64,000 nucleotides of DNA, taken from positions 62,001 to 126,000 of the forward strand of contig NZ_JHXF01000009.1 of assembly GCF_000621845.1 (NCBI RefSeq). The letters are read 5' to 3'. The notes beneath the pieces are model-generated. The model did no database searches, was not told the DNA's origin, and worked only from the letters and a program-made list of their open reading frames with translations. This document shows, piece after piece, positions 42,677-50,670 of the stretch. Within the stretch, counting starts at the first letter, position 1. The number at the start of each line of letters is the position of its first letter. Source of the DNA: Ruminococcus flavefaciens MA2007. Lineage in GTDB: Bacteria; Bacillota; Clostridia; Oscillospirales; Ruminococcaceae. A program made the translations under genes and the position numbers.

Positions 42677-44794
42677 ATGAAAAATATGCTTAAAAAATCA
42701 TTGGCACTGGCGGCTGCGGGCGTTATGGCGGCAGTACAGTGCAGCTCCCTCTCGTTTTTCAATTCCTTTGCAGCAGGTGAGGCGTCTGCTGCAACAAAGT
42801 TCCCTTACACTATCGAGGGCGAGGACATGGAGGGCGCAGAGCTCTGGACAAGTATCTATCAGACAGAAATACCCGGATACTCAGGAAAGGGCTTCTACTA
42901 TCTCACTGCTAAACCCGGCTCATTTGAGGTGAATGTTCCCGAGGACGGTATGTATTCTATCGTTGTTCACGGCGCACAGATACTCAATAAGGAGGGCAGA
43001 CAGCAGGCGATCAAGATAAACGGTGTAAAGTACACCACACAGGCTGCTTATTCCGATAAGTGGATAGACTATGACTTTGGAATGGTGCGTATGAACAAGG
43101 GCGTGAATACTATCGAATTCATCAACGAGTACGGCTATATGGCTATTGATACCGTAACCGTAGACCACGCTTCATTCCCCGACCTTTCAAAGGCAAGCGA
43201 CGCGCCTGTTGACGCTAAGGCTACTCCCGAGACAAAGGCTCTCATGAAGTACCTCAAGAGCGTTTACGGCAAGCATATCCTCTCAGGTCAGCAGGAGATA
43301 TACGGCGGCGGTCATGCTGTTGAGACCACTATCCGCTATGACGCAAACGCAAATAAGTGCGTAGACCAGAAAGGCGTTGAGTATGTCATCGACGAGGAGA
43401 GCTGGGACAAGACGGAGCAGGGCGAGAAGTTCCCGTGGCACTGCACAGGTCCCGACGGACAGGTCTACACCTACAGCACCCAGAACCGCAACTACACATA
43501 TAACGACTATGATTTCGAGGTGAGATACCTCAAGGAGCTCACAGGCGAGGAGCCAGCTATCCGCGGCTTTGACTTCGGAAGCTACTGTCCGTGCTATGCA
43601 TGGGACGACGGCGTTGCACAGCGTATGATAGACTGGGCGACCAAGAAAAACGGTATCTGTACAGCTTCATGGCACGTAAACGTACCTACTCAGAAGGCTG
43701 ATTATACTCTCGGCGAGCCTCTTGATTTCGCAAAGACAACATACACCCAGAATACAGATTTCGTAACTGCAAACTGCATGAAGAAGGGCACTATGGAGTA
43801 CGATTACTTCCAGCTCTGTATGAAGAACCTTGCAGCCGAGCTCAAAAAGCTTCAGGACGCAGGTGTTCCTGTTATCTTCCGTCCCTTCCATGAGGCAGAG
43901 GGCAACCCCAGCCATACCGACGATCCTATAGACGGTTCGGGAGCATGGTTCTGGTGGTCGAAGGAGGGAGCTGTAGTTTACAATCAGCTCTGGGCTTTCC
44001 TACAGGACACTCTCACCAACGAGTACGGTCTCCATAACCTTATCTGGGAGCAGAACCTCTATGCGTGGTCTGACAACTCCGCTAAGTGGTACTCAGGCGA
44101 TGACAAGGTTGATATCGTTGGCTTTGACAAGTACAACTGCCAGTACAACCGTCACGACGGCAAGCAGCAGGGCGTTCCTAACGAGGACGCCGAGGCAGGT
44201 ATCTTCTATACTCTCAACAAGTTCGTAAAGGGCAATAAAATGGTGTCTATGCCTGAGAATGACTCTATCCCCGGACTTAACAATATGCAGGTTGAGCACG
44301 CTTACTGGCTGTATTTCTGCCCGTGGTATGATTCGGAGCAGGCTCACTTCCTCTGCGGCAAGGATTATCAGGACGCAGACGCAGTAAAGGCACTCTACAA
44401 CAGTGATTTCTGTATCTCACTATCCGAGCTCCCGAAGGACCTTTACAAGGGCAGCTCTGAGCCTTCCACATCATCGGCTACAACTACATCAAAGCCTGTA
44501 GTTACAACAACTACGACCACTACTACAACAGCTCCCGTGCCTACTGATGTGAAATACGGCGACGCTAACTGCGACGGCAGTGTGGATATGTCAGACGTTG
44601 TTCTCATTATGCAGAGCCTTGCAAATCCTAATAAGTTTGGCTTGAACGGCTCTGAGGACAGTCATATTACTGCAAAGGGACAGCTCAACGGCGACGTTGA
44701 TGTATCTGTAAAGGGCATTACCTCCAATGACGCCCTGAGGATACAGGAGTTTCTTCTCGGTAAGGTCAAGGACCTTGCTCCAAGTGCAAAATAA
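42677..44794 (+). CDS. secreted CBM35-GH26-dockerin beta-mannanase
   Basis: A 705-residue cellulosomal enzyme. Signal peptide about 1-35; CBM35-like domain about 40-170 (YTIEGEDMEGAELW, YGYMAIDTVTVDH); GH26 catalytic barrel about 185-590 with the acid/base in RPFHEAEG (Glu406) and the likely nucleophile in SMPENDSIPG (Glu527). A Thr-rich linker (about 600-622) joins a dockerin at about 627-700 (GDANCDGSVDMSDVVLIMQS, then GITSNDALRIQEFLLG). It would hydrolyse beta-1,4-mannan. AAAGGAGGA sets ATG 42677. Its terminator region is interrupted by a repeat element. Confidence 0.94.
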   Translation: MKNMLKKSLALAAAGVMAAVQCSSLSFFNSFAAGEASAATKFPYTIEGEDMEGAELWTSIYQTEIPGYSGKGFYYLTAKPGSFEVNVPEDGMYSIVVHGAQILNKEGRQQAIKINGVKYTTQAAYSDKWIDYDFGMVRMNKGVNTIEFINEYGYMAIDTVTVDHASFPDLSKASDAPVDAKATPETKALMKYLKSVYGKHILSGQQEIYGGGHAVETTIRYDANANKCVDQKGVEYVIDEESWDKTEQGEKFPWHCTGPDGQVYTYSTQNRNYTYNDYDFEVRYLKELTGEEPAIRGFDFGSYCPCYAWDDGVAQRMIDWATKKNGICTASWHVNVPTQKADYTLGEPLDFAKTTYTQNTDFVTANCMKKGTMEYDYFQLCMKNLAAELKKLQDAGVPVIFRPFHEAEGNPSHTDDPIDGSGAWFWWSKEGAVVYNQLWAFLQDTLTNEYGLHNLIWEQNLYAWSDNSAKWYSGDDKVDIVGFDKYNCQYNRHDGKQQGVPNEDAEAGIFYTLNKFVKGNKMVSMPENDSIPGLNNMQVEHAYWLYFCPWYDSEQAHFLCGKDYQDADAVKALYNSDFCISLSELPKDLYKGSSEPSTSSATTTSKPVVTTTTTTTTTAPVPTDVKYGDANCDGSVDMSDVVLIMQSLANPNKFGLNGSEDSHITAKGQLNGDVDVSVKGITSNDALRIQEFLLGKVKDLAPSAK

Positions 44795-44808
44795 ACCTCC
44801 CTTATAGC

Positions 44809-45109
44809 AAAAGCGGCTAAGTTAACCGTGATACTCATATAGAAACTTATATTTATTTATCGGGGGAAACCTTTCTGAGGAAAGGTTATCCCCCGAACCA
44901 CTTTCCAAAGACTTTTATCTGGTTTTTTCACAGATAGGGCGCTTCATAAATAAAAAAGTCCTGCAAAATGCAGGAGCGCCCTATCTGTGAAAAAACAAAA
45001 CGAAAGTTTTAGGGAGAGAGTTTGAGAGAAGCCCCTTTTTCAAAAGGGGTTCTCTCAATAATAAACATAAAACTTCTATATAAGTACTATGGTTAACTTA
45101 GCCGCTTTT
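44809..45109. terminator. terminator hairpin split by a repeat element (copy B site)
   Basis: The 19 bases AAAAGCGGCTAAGTTAACC (44809-44827) are the exact reverse complement of 45091-45109, which ends GCCGCTTTT. These arms differ completely from the arms at copy A, except for the TAACC/GGTTA end of the element. They fit a bidirectional terminator between the GH26 gene and the convergent radical SAM gene. Confidence 0.7.
44823..45095 (-). mobile_element. MITE-like structured repeat, copy B
   Basis: A 273-base element that is the reverse complement of copy A (20741-21014) at roughly 85-90% identity by eye. All three internal hairpins are kept, and some pairs change on both sides: copy A ATGGGGG/CCCCCAT is CGGGGG/CCCCCG here, and ACCTGCA/TGCAGGT is TCCTGCA/TGCAGGA. 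No protein is encoded. Confidence 0.75.
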
Positions 45110-45110
45110 A

Positions 45111-45230
45111 GTTTAGAGTTTATAGTTGAGAGGGGAGAGTTTATGTATTTGCTCCGCTCATATTATTTAAAATATATCGCCGCAGGCGATACAATAACTC
45201 TCAACTCTTAATTCTCAACTCTCAACTTTT
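45111..45230. repeat. 7-bp-period inverted repeat, copy 4
   Basis: Left arm heptads GTTTAGA GTTTATA GTTGAGA GGGGAGA (45111-45138) face right arm AACTCTC AACTCTT AATTCTC AACTCTC AACTTTT (45196-45230). The centre contains GCCGCAGGCGA as in copy 1. It abuts the stop codon of the radical SAM gene and directly follows element B. Confidence 0.78.
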
Positions 45231-45231
45231 A

Positions 45232-45981
45232 TTATGGTTTGTAGTTTTTTATTATATCCATGATATCCGTGTCATAGACATTTCCGCCGAGAACGCTGCC
45301 GTCTGGCTCAAAGCACAGAGCACGGATATGCCTCGGATCGTCCTCATAGGGATTTGCAATAGTATTATCCTCGTCGAAGTACTCCGCAAGAAGCACCTTT
45401 GCGTTGCCCTGTGGGAATATTATGTTTCCCTGAGAAACTCCGAAGCTCTTGTCCGTGAATATCTTCAGCAGCCTGTGAGTCTCGTTGTTGTAGGGATTGT
45501 TGTCATCGGGACTTCTCAGCCACGCAGGACTGAGAAAAATGGGAACTCCCGCATTTCTCACAGATTCTGCAAAAAGCGTCACAGGCTCAAGTGGGATAGT
45601 CTCCTGATGAAAAGCGTCAACGGACAGCAGAACACAGTTCACGCCGCTTTCCGCAAGCATTTCAGCGACTTCACGTATCCTGCTTTCTTTTTTGCTGAAA
45701 TAGCCGTTGGTTATTATATCACGCTGAGGTATTCCCGAAGCTCTTGCGGCGCTGTGGATAGCGCAGACGGCCTCGGGGTATAGGAGAGGCTCTCCGCCGA
45801 AGGTCATCAGCGACTTTATGTCGTAGTGTCGACAGACCTCGGCACCGGCTTTTGCAGCCGCTGAGCCGTCGATGTGCTCGCCGCCGAAATCGTGGCTGCC
45901 CTCGCTGCAATGTCTGCACCTGCCTGTACAGCCCATTGTAACTACAAATTCTATTCTTTCAAGATTTACATATTCATTCAT
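45232..45981 (-). CDS. radical SAM protein of unknown substrate
   Basis: A 249-residue protein. FVVTMGCTGRCRHCSEGSH near residue 10-28 carries the CxxxCxxC that binds the SAM-reducing 4Fe-4S cluster; SLMTFGGEPLLYPE is the GGEP-like SAM-binding segment, and VLLSVDAFHQETIPLEP follows. The C-terminus has LCFEPDGSVLGGNVYDTDI but no full SPASM cluster motif. Its target is unknown. ATG 45981 is chosen because AAAGGAG lies 8-9 bases upstream (an earlier in-frame start overlaps that site). A possible pseudoknot lies in its leader. Confidence 0.8.
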   Translation of the reverse strand: MNEYVNLERIEFVVTMGCTGRCRHCSEGSHDFGGEHIDGSAAAKAGAEVCRHYDIKSLMTFGGEPLLYPEAVCAIHSAARASGIPQRDIITNGYFSKKESRIREVAEMLAESGVNCVLLSVDAFHQETIPLEPVTLFAESVRNAGVPIFLSPAWLRSPDDNNPYNNETHRLLKIFTDKSFGVSQGNIIFPQGNAKVLLAEYFDEDNTIANPYEDDPRHIRALCFEPDGSVLGGNVYDTDIMDIIKNYKP

Positions 45982-46026
45982 AATAACTGCTCCTTTAATA
46001 TTATTTTTCAAATATGGGCGCAGTAT

Positions 46027-46077
46027 GGGAACTATTCTTACTCGGTGGGACGTTCCCTTTATTACTGCACCGAGCAG
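46027..46077 (-). ncRNA. candidate pseudoknotted leader RNA
   Basis: Two interleaved pairings are possible in the 117 bases upstream of the radical SAM start: GGGAAC (46027-46032) with GTTCCC (46052-46057) and CTCGGTG (46041-46047) with CACCGAG (46068-46074). The crossing order is that of an H-type pseudoknot. A competing CTGC/GCAG hairpin (46065-46077) and a GGGACGTTCCC palindrome overlap it. It matches no riboswitch class that I know. Confidence 0.4.
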
Positions 46078-46107
46078 TTAATTCGTTTTATCACCATTGT
46101 TTTCACC

Positions 46108-46590
46108 TTACACTGAAAGAGTTATATTCTTGCCGCTGGGCTTGTATTCCTCGGTCTTGACTCCGCACTTGTCGAAAAGTATGCACGAAGCCTTGACACC
46201 GTCGGTATCTGCGTACTTATTGCTGTAGTAGACCACGCGCCTGATACCCGACTGTATGATAGCCTTGGCGCACTCGTTGCAGGGGAAAAGTGTTACATAG
46301 AGAGTGCAGCCGCTGAGGCTTCCGAAGCTGCTGTTGAGGATAGCGTTGAGCTCTGCGTGGCATACGAAAGGGTACTTGGTATCGAGAGGGGACTCGGCAC
46401 TGCGTTCCCATGGCATATCGTCATCGTTACAGCCTGTTGGCATACCGTTGTAGCCTACGGAAACTATCTTGTGCTGGTCGTTGACGATACAAGCGCCTAC
46501 CTGTGTGGAGTTGTCCTTGCTGCGCTGTGCGGAGAGCATTGCAATGCCCATGAAATACTCGTCCCAGCTTATGTAATCGGTTCTTTTCAT
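46108..46590 (-). CDS. ComEB-like dCMP/cytidine deaminase family protein
   Basis: A 160-residue zinc deaminase. FVCHAELNAI (His and catalytic Glu) and FPCNECAKAI (two Cys) are the zinc-binding motifs of the CDA superfamily; KDNSTQVGACIV and SVGYNGMPTG are typical of the dCMP deaminase/ComEB subgroup, which supplies dUMP. ATG 46590 is preferred because CGAGGTG lies 6-7 bases upstream; a GTG at 46599 overlaps that site. It has a C-terminal extension that is short and unremarkable. Confidence 0.9.
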   Translation of the reverse strand: MKRTDYISWDEYFMGIAMLSAQRSKDNSTQVGACIVNDQHKIVSVGYNGMPTGCNDDDMPWERSAESPLDTKYPFVCHAELNAILNSSFGSLSGCTLYVTLFPCNECAKAIIQSGIRRVVYYSNKYADTDGVKASCILFDKCGVKTEEYKPSGKNITLSV

Positions 46591-46656
46591 TGTTTTCACC
46601 TCGGAATTATTCGTAAATGATAATTTATAATAGCATATCTCGCTGAAAAAGTCAAT

Positions 46657-46735
46657 TAGTTTGGAGTTGTTAGTGATTAGTGCTTAGTAGTCTGTAGGGG
46701 ACGCCGCCCTCGGCGTCCCGCAATTGATATATTAT
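46657..46735. repeat. 7-bp-period repeat with hairpin, copy 5
   Basis: Heptads TTAGTGA TTAGTGC TTAGTAG (46674-46694) lead into CTGTAGGGGACGCC and a GGGACGCCG/CGGCGTCCC hairpin (46698-46719). The CTGTAGGGG junction is the same as in the repeat at 31769, where the heptads are CTAAGAA-like. Confidence 0.7.
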
Positions 46736-46744
46736 TTCTTAAAT

Positions 46745-46775
46745 GAATAAAAAACGCCCTGAAAAAACAGGGCGC
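46745..46775 (-). terminator. terminator of tRNA-Gln
   Basis: On the minus strand CGCCCTG (46774-46768) pairs with CAGGGCG (46761-46755), followed by a T run. Confidence 0.8.
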
Positions 46776-46869
46776 AATAGTGCTGTAAGCGATGTACAAG
46801 CAGCATTTCTTTTTAGAGTGAGCGAGCTTGCAAGCGACAACGTGGACGCGGTCAAGCTGGCTCAGCTTG

Positions 46870-46944
46870 TGGTTGGGGCAGCGGGATTTGAACCCACGAA
46901 TGCAGGAGTCAAAGTCCTGTGCCTTACCGCTTGGCTATACCCCA
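46870..46944 (-). tRNA. tRNA-Gln (anticodon TTG)
   Basis: On the minus strand a full cloverleaf is seen: acceptor TGGGGTA/TGCCCCA, D arm AGCCAAGCGGTAAGGC, anticodon loop with TTG, T arm GTGGGTTCAAATCCCGC, discriminator A at 46873 and an encoded CCA at 46872-46870. The TTG anticodon reads CAA/CAG glutamine codons. Confidence 0.95.
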
Positions 46945-46959
46945 AAAACTCACTAAAAT

Positions 46960-46988
46960 ATTATAACAAAAAAACGGACATAAATCAA
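46960..46988 (-). promoter_or_regulatory. sigma-A promoter for tRNA-Gln
   Basis: Minus strand TTGATT (46988-46983), 17 bases, TATAAT (46965-46960), 16 bases before the tRNA 5' end. Confidence 0.8.
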
Positions 46989-47001
46989 GTCCTTGGGATA
47001 T

Positions 47002-47472
47002 TTATTTTTGTTTTAACATGTGCTTCTCCATATTGTCAAAGCACAGATAATCGCCGTTTTCGGTCTTGATCGCGCAGTATTCCTTAAAAACATAGCCTTT
47101 TTTGAGATAAATAGCCTTTGCAGGCAGAGATACGGAAAGCTCTGCAATATCATAATTCTCAGCGATACGCTCCTCGGCAAAGAGCAGGAGAGCTCCGCCG
47201 AAGCCATGTCCCTGATACTCGGGAAGCACGAAAAGGCGGTTTATCTCGTTTTTCTCGGTGGTAACAGTGCCTGCCGCTTCATTTGTGTCGGTATAGAGCA
47301 GAAAAACATCGCCGCTTCGGATATCGCGCATTATTTTTTCATAGCTGTGGTGAGCGAGAAAGAAGTTCACAGCGCCCTTGGGGTAATAGTTGGGATAGAC
47401 AGCCTTTATAGTCTGCTGAGTTATATCTTTAACGGTCTGAAAGTCCGATTCCGCAGCGGCGGTTATTTTCAT
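47002..47472 (-). CDS. GNAT family N-acetyltransferase
   Basis: A 156-residue single-domain acetyltransferase. INRLFVLPEYQGHGFGGALLLFAEE in pieces (residues about 78-102) gives motif A with the acetyl-CoA pyrophosphate loop QGHGFGG, and AKAIYLKKGYVFKEY is motif B. The substrate is unknown. Its ATG overlaps the stop of tcdA by four bases, indicating coupling. Confidence 0.88.
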   Translation of the reverse strand: MKITAAAESDFQTVKDITQQTIKAVYPNYYPKGAVNFFLAHHSYEKIMRDIRSGDVFLLYTDTNEAAGTVTTEKNEINRLFVLPEYQGHGFGGALLLFAEERIAENYDIAELSVSLPAKAIYLKKGYVFKEYCAIKTENGDYLCFDNMEKHMLKQK

Positions 47473-48230
47473 GTATCATTCTCCTTTGCGGCTTTTTTCA
47501 CTATATCCTTGATGACTTCGCCTGCGATGATAAGTCCCACAACCGAGGGCACAAATGCCACAGAAGCAGGCGTGGAACGCCTTGCAGAACCGCTTCGCAT
47601 ATCAGTCTTGCCCGAGCCGTCGTCAACAGCCTGTCCCTGTGGAGTGATGGGTTCTTCCTTTGAGTAGACGACTTTGAGCTTTTTAACGCCGCGGCGTTTA
47701 AGCTGATAACGCATGACCTTTGCGAGGGGGCATACGGAGGTCTTGTAAATATCCGCGACCTCAAACCGCGTAGGATCGAGCTTGTTTCCTGCACCCATTG
47801 AGCTTATAACGGGAACTCCTGCTTGTTTAGCCTGCATGATTATCTCTATTTTGCCTGTGACCGTGTCGATAGCGTCAATGACATAGTCGTACTGGGAAAA
47901 ATCAAGTTTATCGGCAGTTTCAGGCATATAGAACATCTTGTGGCAGCTCACCTTGCAGTCGGGATTTATCTCACGTATGCGCTGAGCAGCCGCGTCCACC
48001 TTGTACATACCGACAGTGCTGTCAAGGGCGATTATCTGGCGGTTTATATTGGTAACGCAGACCTTGTCGTCGTCAATGAGGTCAAGTGCTCCAACTCCCG
48101 AACGCGCAAGAGCTTCAACGGCATAGCCGCCCACGCCGCCTACGCCGAAAACTGCCACACGGGAGGCTGCAAGGATTTTCATTGCTTCTTCGCCGAAAAG
48201 AAGCTCGGTTCTTGAAAAACGGTCGGACAT
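47469..48230 (-). CDS. tcdA: tRNA threonylcarbamoyladenosine dehydratase (TcdA/CsdL)
   Basis: A 253-residue E1-like enzyme that cyclises t6A37 in tRNA to ct6A with ATP. FSRTELLFGEEAM, VFGVGGVGGYAVEALARSGVG (ATP loop), DDDKVCVTNINRQIIAL and DYVIDAIDTVTGKI are characteristic, as is the SMGAGNKLDPTRF segment. Length is typical. It lies in a minus-strand run of a DUF3781 gene, a double GNAT gene, tcdA and a single GNAT gene with gaps of 1-13 bases or overlaps. Confidence 0.94.
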   Translation of the reverse strand: MSDRFSRTELLFGEEAMKILAASRVAVFGVGGVGGYAVEALARSGVGALDLIDDDKVCVTNINRQIIALDSTVGMYKVDAAAQRIREINPDCKVSCHKMFYMPETADKLDFSQYDYVIDAIDTVTGKIEIIMQAKQAGVPVISSMGAGNKLDPTRFEVADIYKTSVCPLAKVMRYQLKRRGVKKLKVVYSKEEPITPQGQAVDDGSGKTDMRSGSARRSTPASVAFVPSVVGLIIAGEVIKDIVKKAAKENDT

Positions 48231-48243
48231 AGTTTACTCCTTC

Positions 48244-49209
48244 TTATAGTGATTTTTCCATGTATCCGCAGGTAAACGGGAAGAAATCGAATTTTTTCGT
48301 GTCTGTATGTACAGCTCCCTGTTTTTCGTACCATTTGCGGAGCTTCTCATTTTCTTCAACTATGCTGAATACAAGCTTTTCGCAGCCTTTATCCTTTGCT
48401 TTTGCGCAGGCATCGGCGAACAGAGCGCTGCCAATGTTTCTATGCCTGTATTCTGGAAGAACGCAGAGATTATTCAGTTCGCATTCATTGTTTTCGAGCA
48501 GAAGCAGGGAATAATATCCGATAATTCTTCCGCTTTCGGAAAAATAGCCGTACATTGGACGGTGCTCGCTGTCAAACTGCGAGTACAGTTTATCATCAGT
48601 CGTTGCAAAGGCAACAAATCTGGGAGCATTTTCCACAGTGAAGCCGAACTCATCGGCAACGGTCATAAAGCTCGTTCTTATGACTTTCGTACATTCTGGA
48701 ATATTATTTCTTGCTATGGCTTTTATTGCAGGTATCGCAGGAGTTCTGAACTTTTCAAGACGGTAGAGCCTTTCCTCGTCGAGCTCCGCTTTGCCGTTCT
48801 TGTAGTCGTAGCCGAACTTTCTGTAGAACTGAAAGCCTGTAATGGAAGCAGGTATCTCTATACGCTTTGCACGGAGGAAGAACTCGTCATTTTCGAGAGT
48901 TTCCATGATGAGCCTGCCCACTCCTTTTCCCTGATACTCGGGGAGTACAAATATAGTGAACAGACCGCTCTCATCCTCCCTGCCCCAGAAAGGACCTATT
49001 GAACCGCAGCCTATTATCTGTCCGTTATCCTCGACTACATAAAAGTGCGTCCAGCCGGCGCGTTCGAGGATATTCTGCGGCTGCATTGACTTCACTATCT
49101 CCTCCATGAGTTCGGCAGGATAATCCTTAACATTGGATATTCTTATAGTTTTTATAACAACAGCCGAAACTGCGGCCGCGTCTGATTCTTTAAATCGTCT
49201 TATGTTCAT
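48244..49209 (-). CDS. tandem GNAT acetyltransferase
   Basis: A 321-residue protein with two GNAT domains. The N-terminal domain (about 1-150) has FTIFVLPEYQGKGVGRLIM with the acetyl-CoA loop QGKGVG; the C-terminal domain (about 160-300) has LNNLCVLPEYRHRNIGSALF, with the loop RHRNIG. Both retain the motif A strand, so both may bind acetyl-CoA. Substrate unknown. AAAGGAG sets ATG 49209, two bases after the DUF3781 stop. Confidence 0.88.
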   Translation of the reverse strand: MNIRRFKESDAAAVSAVVIKTIRISNVKDYPAELMEEIVKSMQPQNILERAGWTHFYVVEDNGQIIGCGSIGPFWGREDESGLFTIFVLPEYQGKGVGRLIMETLENDEFFLRAKRIEIPASITGFQFYRKFGYDYKNGKAELDEERLYRLEKFRTPAIPAIKAIARNNIPECTKVIRTSFMTVADEFGFTVENAPRFVAFATTDDKLYSQFDSEHRPMYGYFSESGRIIGYYSLLLLENNECELNNLCVLPEYRHRNIGSALFADACAKAKDKGCEKLVFSIVEENEKLRKWYEKQGAVHTDTKKFDFFPFTCGYMEKSL

Positions 49210-49210
49210 T

Positions 49211-49462
49211 TTATTTCTCCTTTCTGAGCTTATGTGCGGTGATTATGGTATAGCTGTAGGCATTTACGGTTATGACAGCGCCGTTCACGGTCACGTACCA
49301 GTTCTTGCCTTTACGCTCAATAACGGCTTCGGGGGAGAGTATCCTGTCTCTGCACCATCTGACCGTATCATCACATTCAAGGGAGAGATTTCGCTTTATG
49401 CGTACTTCTCCCAGCTCTGTGGTGTGAAGCTTGTCAATATTTTTTATCAGCTCGCTGTTCAT
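49211..49462 (-). CDS. DUF3781 family protein
   Basis: An 83-residue protein of unknown function. LHTTELGEVRIKRNLSL, DTVRWCRDRILSPEAVIERKG in pieces and WYVTVNGAVITVNAYSYTIITAHK match the short DUF3781 family. The AGGAG site lies a few bases before the ATG. First gene of the minus-strand run with the GNAT and tcdA genes. Confidence 0.78.
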   Translation of the reverse strand: MNSELIKNIDKLHTTELGEVRIKRNLSLECDDTVRWCRDRILSPEAVIERKGKNWYVTVNGAVITVNAYSYTIITAHKLRKEK

Positions 49463-49496
49463 AGTGGCTCCTTGTTATTTAAGTCAGATATTTAAA

Positions 49497-49525
49497 AAAA
49501 GAGCGTTCCGCAAAGGAACGCTCTT
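49497..49525 (-). terminator. terminator of rpmB
   Basis: GAGCGTTCC (49501-49509) pairs with GGAACGCTC (49515-49523); on the minus strand it is followed by a long T run. Confidence 0.9.
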
Positions 49526-49542
49526 AATTTACCGTTACATGA

Positions 49543-49728
49543 TCAAGCTCTCTCAACCTTGCCTGAACGCAGACATCTTGAGCAAGCATAGATATGACAA
49601 GGAGTACCCTTGACGATAGCCTTTACGCGCTTTACGTTAGGCTTCCATGTTCTGTTGGAACGTCTGTGTGAGTGGGAAACCTTGATACCAAAGGTTACGC
49701 CCTTTCCGCAGATATCACATTTTGCCAT
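49543..49728 (-). CDS. rpmB: 50S ribosomal protein L28
   Basis: A 61-residue bL28. AKCDICGKGVTFGIKVSHSH and NRTWKPNVKRVKA are the standard signature, with four cysteines (CDIC near the start, CSRC near the end) that can bind zinc. AGGAGGTGC lies before ATG 49728. It has its own promoter and terminator. Confidence 0.97.
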   Translation of the reverse strand: MAKCDICGKGVTFGIKVSHSHRRSNRTWKPNVKRVKAIVKGTPCHIYACSRCLRSGKVERA

Positions 49729-49772
49729 TAGGTTGCACCTCCTTAACTAACCTGTAAAAATACAACATGATT

Positions 49773-49801
49773 ATTCTAACACATAATCAGAAAAAAAGCA
49801 A
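49773..49801 (-). promoter_or_regulatory. sigma-A promoter for rpmB
   Basis: Minus strand TTGCTT (49801-49796), 17 bases, TAGAAT (49778-49773). Confidence 0.6.
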
Positions 49802-49860
49802 GTGTTTTTTCAAAAAAAATGAAAAAAATTTTTTTGAGGCACTTAATTTGCTTTTTTTAC

Positions 49861-49889
49861 TTGAAATATATACCGCTATGTAGTATAAT
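49861..49889 (+). promoter_or_regulatory. sigma-A promoter for the M50 peptidase-scp operon
   Basis: TTGAAA (49861-49866), 17 bases, TATAAT (49884-49889), 55 bases before ATG 49945. Confidence 0.82.
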
Positions 49890-49944
49890 ATATATTGTAT
49901 AACTATATCGGGGCAGTTTTGCCCTGTGTTTTGAAAGGATAAAT

Positions 49945-50649
49945 ATGTTTGAAACAGGTATAAGCGAAATTTTGCTTACTGCTGTTGTAAGAACGGCGGT
50001 ATTTCTGCTTATTGTCCCTTTACACGAATCAGCTCACGGACTTGTTGCACACTGGTTCGGCGATGATACGGCAAAGGAAGCAGGAAGAATAACACTTAAT
50101 CCCTTTGCTCATCTGGATATCGCAGGCTTTGTACTCATGCTCATTCTGGGAGTAGGCTGGGCTAAGCCGGTTCCTGTGAATCCCTCAAAGTTCAAGAAAA
50201 GACGTCTGGGCATGGCAATGGTATCCCTTGCAGGACCACTGTCGAATCTCCTCGCTGCTTTTATCGGAATGGCGATATACATGGTTTTAACGTGTGCTGC
50301 GGTTGTAACAAATGTGGAAACTCTTGAGATATCCACCAAAACATCGGCAGCGCAGATAGCGGGAACACTGCTGTATTCCTTCGCCTATATAAATATCAGC
50401 CTTGCTGTATTCAACCTGATACCGCTTCCACCGCTGGACGGCTTCAATATAATTCGTTCCTTTATGCCTGCGAAGTTCGATATGTGGGTATTCAGGAATT
50501 TCAGGGCTATCAACACAGCATTTATCGTATTGCTGCTTCTTTCGCTGCGTATCCCTGAGCTTATGATGCCGTATATCTTTGTAAGGGAAAAAGCCGAGGA
50601 GCTGCTTTGGCTCTCTGTTATGTGGATACCAAAGCTTTTCGCTTTATAA
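49945..50649 (+). CDS. site-2 protease family (M50) membrane metalloprotease
   Basis: A 234-residue membrane protease with about five helices. PLHESAHGLVAHWFGDDTAK holds the HExxH zinc site near residue 28, and NLIPLPPLDGFNIIRSF near 155 holds the third ligand Asp. The family cuts membrane-embedded substrates; in Clostridia this short M50 protein is commonly placed before scpA, as here, with an unknown substrate. Confidence 0.92.
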   Translation: MFETGISEILLTAVVRTAVFLLIVPLHESAHGLVAHWFGDDTAKEAGRITLNPFAHLDIAGFVLMLILGVGWAKPVPVNPSKFKKRRLGMAMVSLAGPLSNLLAAFIGMAIYMVLTCAAVVTNVETLEISTKTSAAQIAGTLLYSFAYINISLAVFNLIPLPPLDGFNIIRSFMPAKFDMWVFRNFRAINTAFIVLLLLSLRIPELMMPYIFVREKAEELLWLSVMWIPKLFAL

Positions 50650-50670
50650 TCAAAACGATCAGAGGATAAT

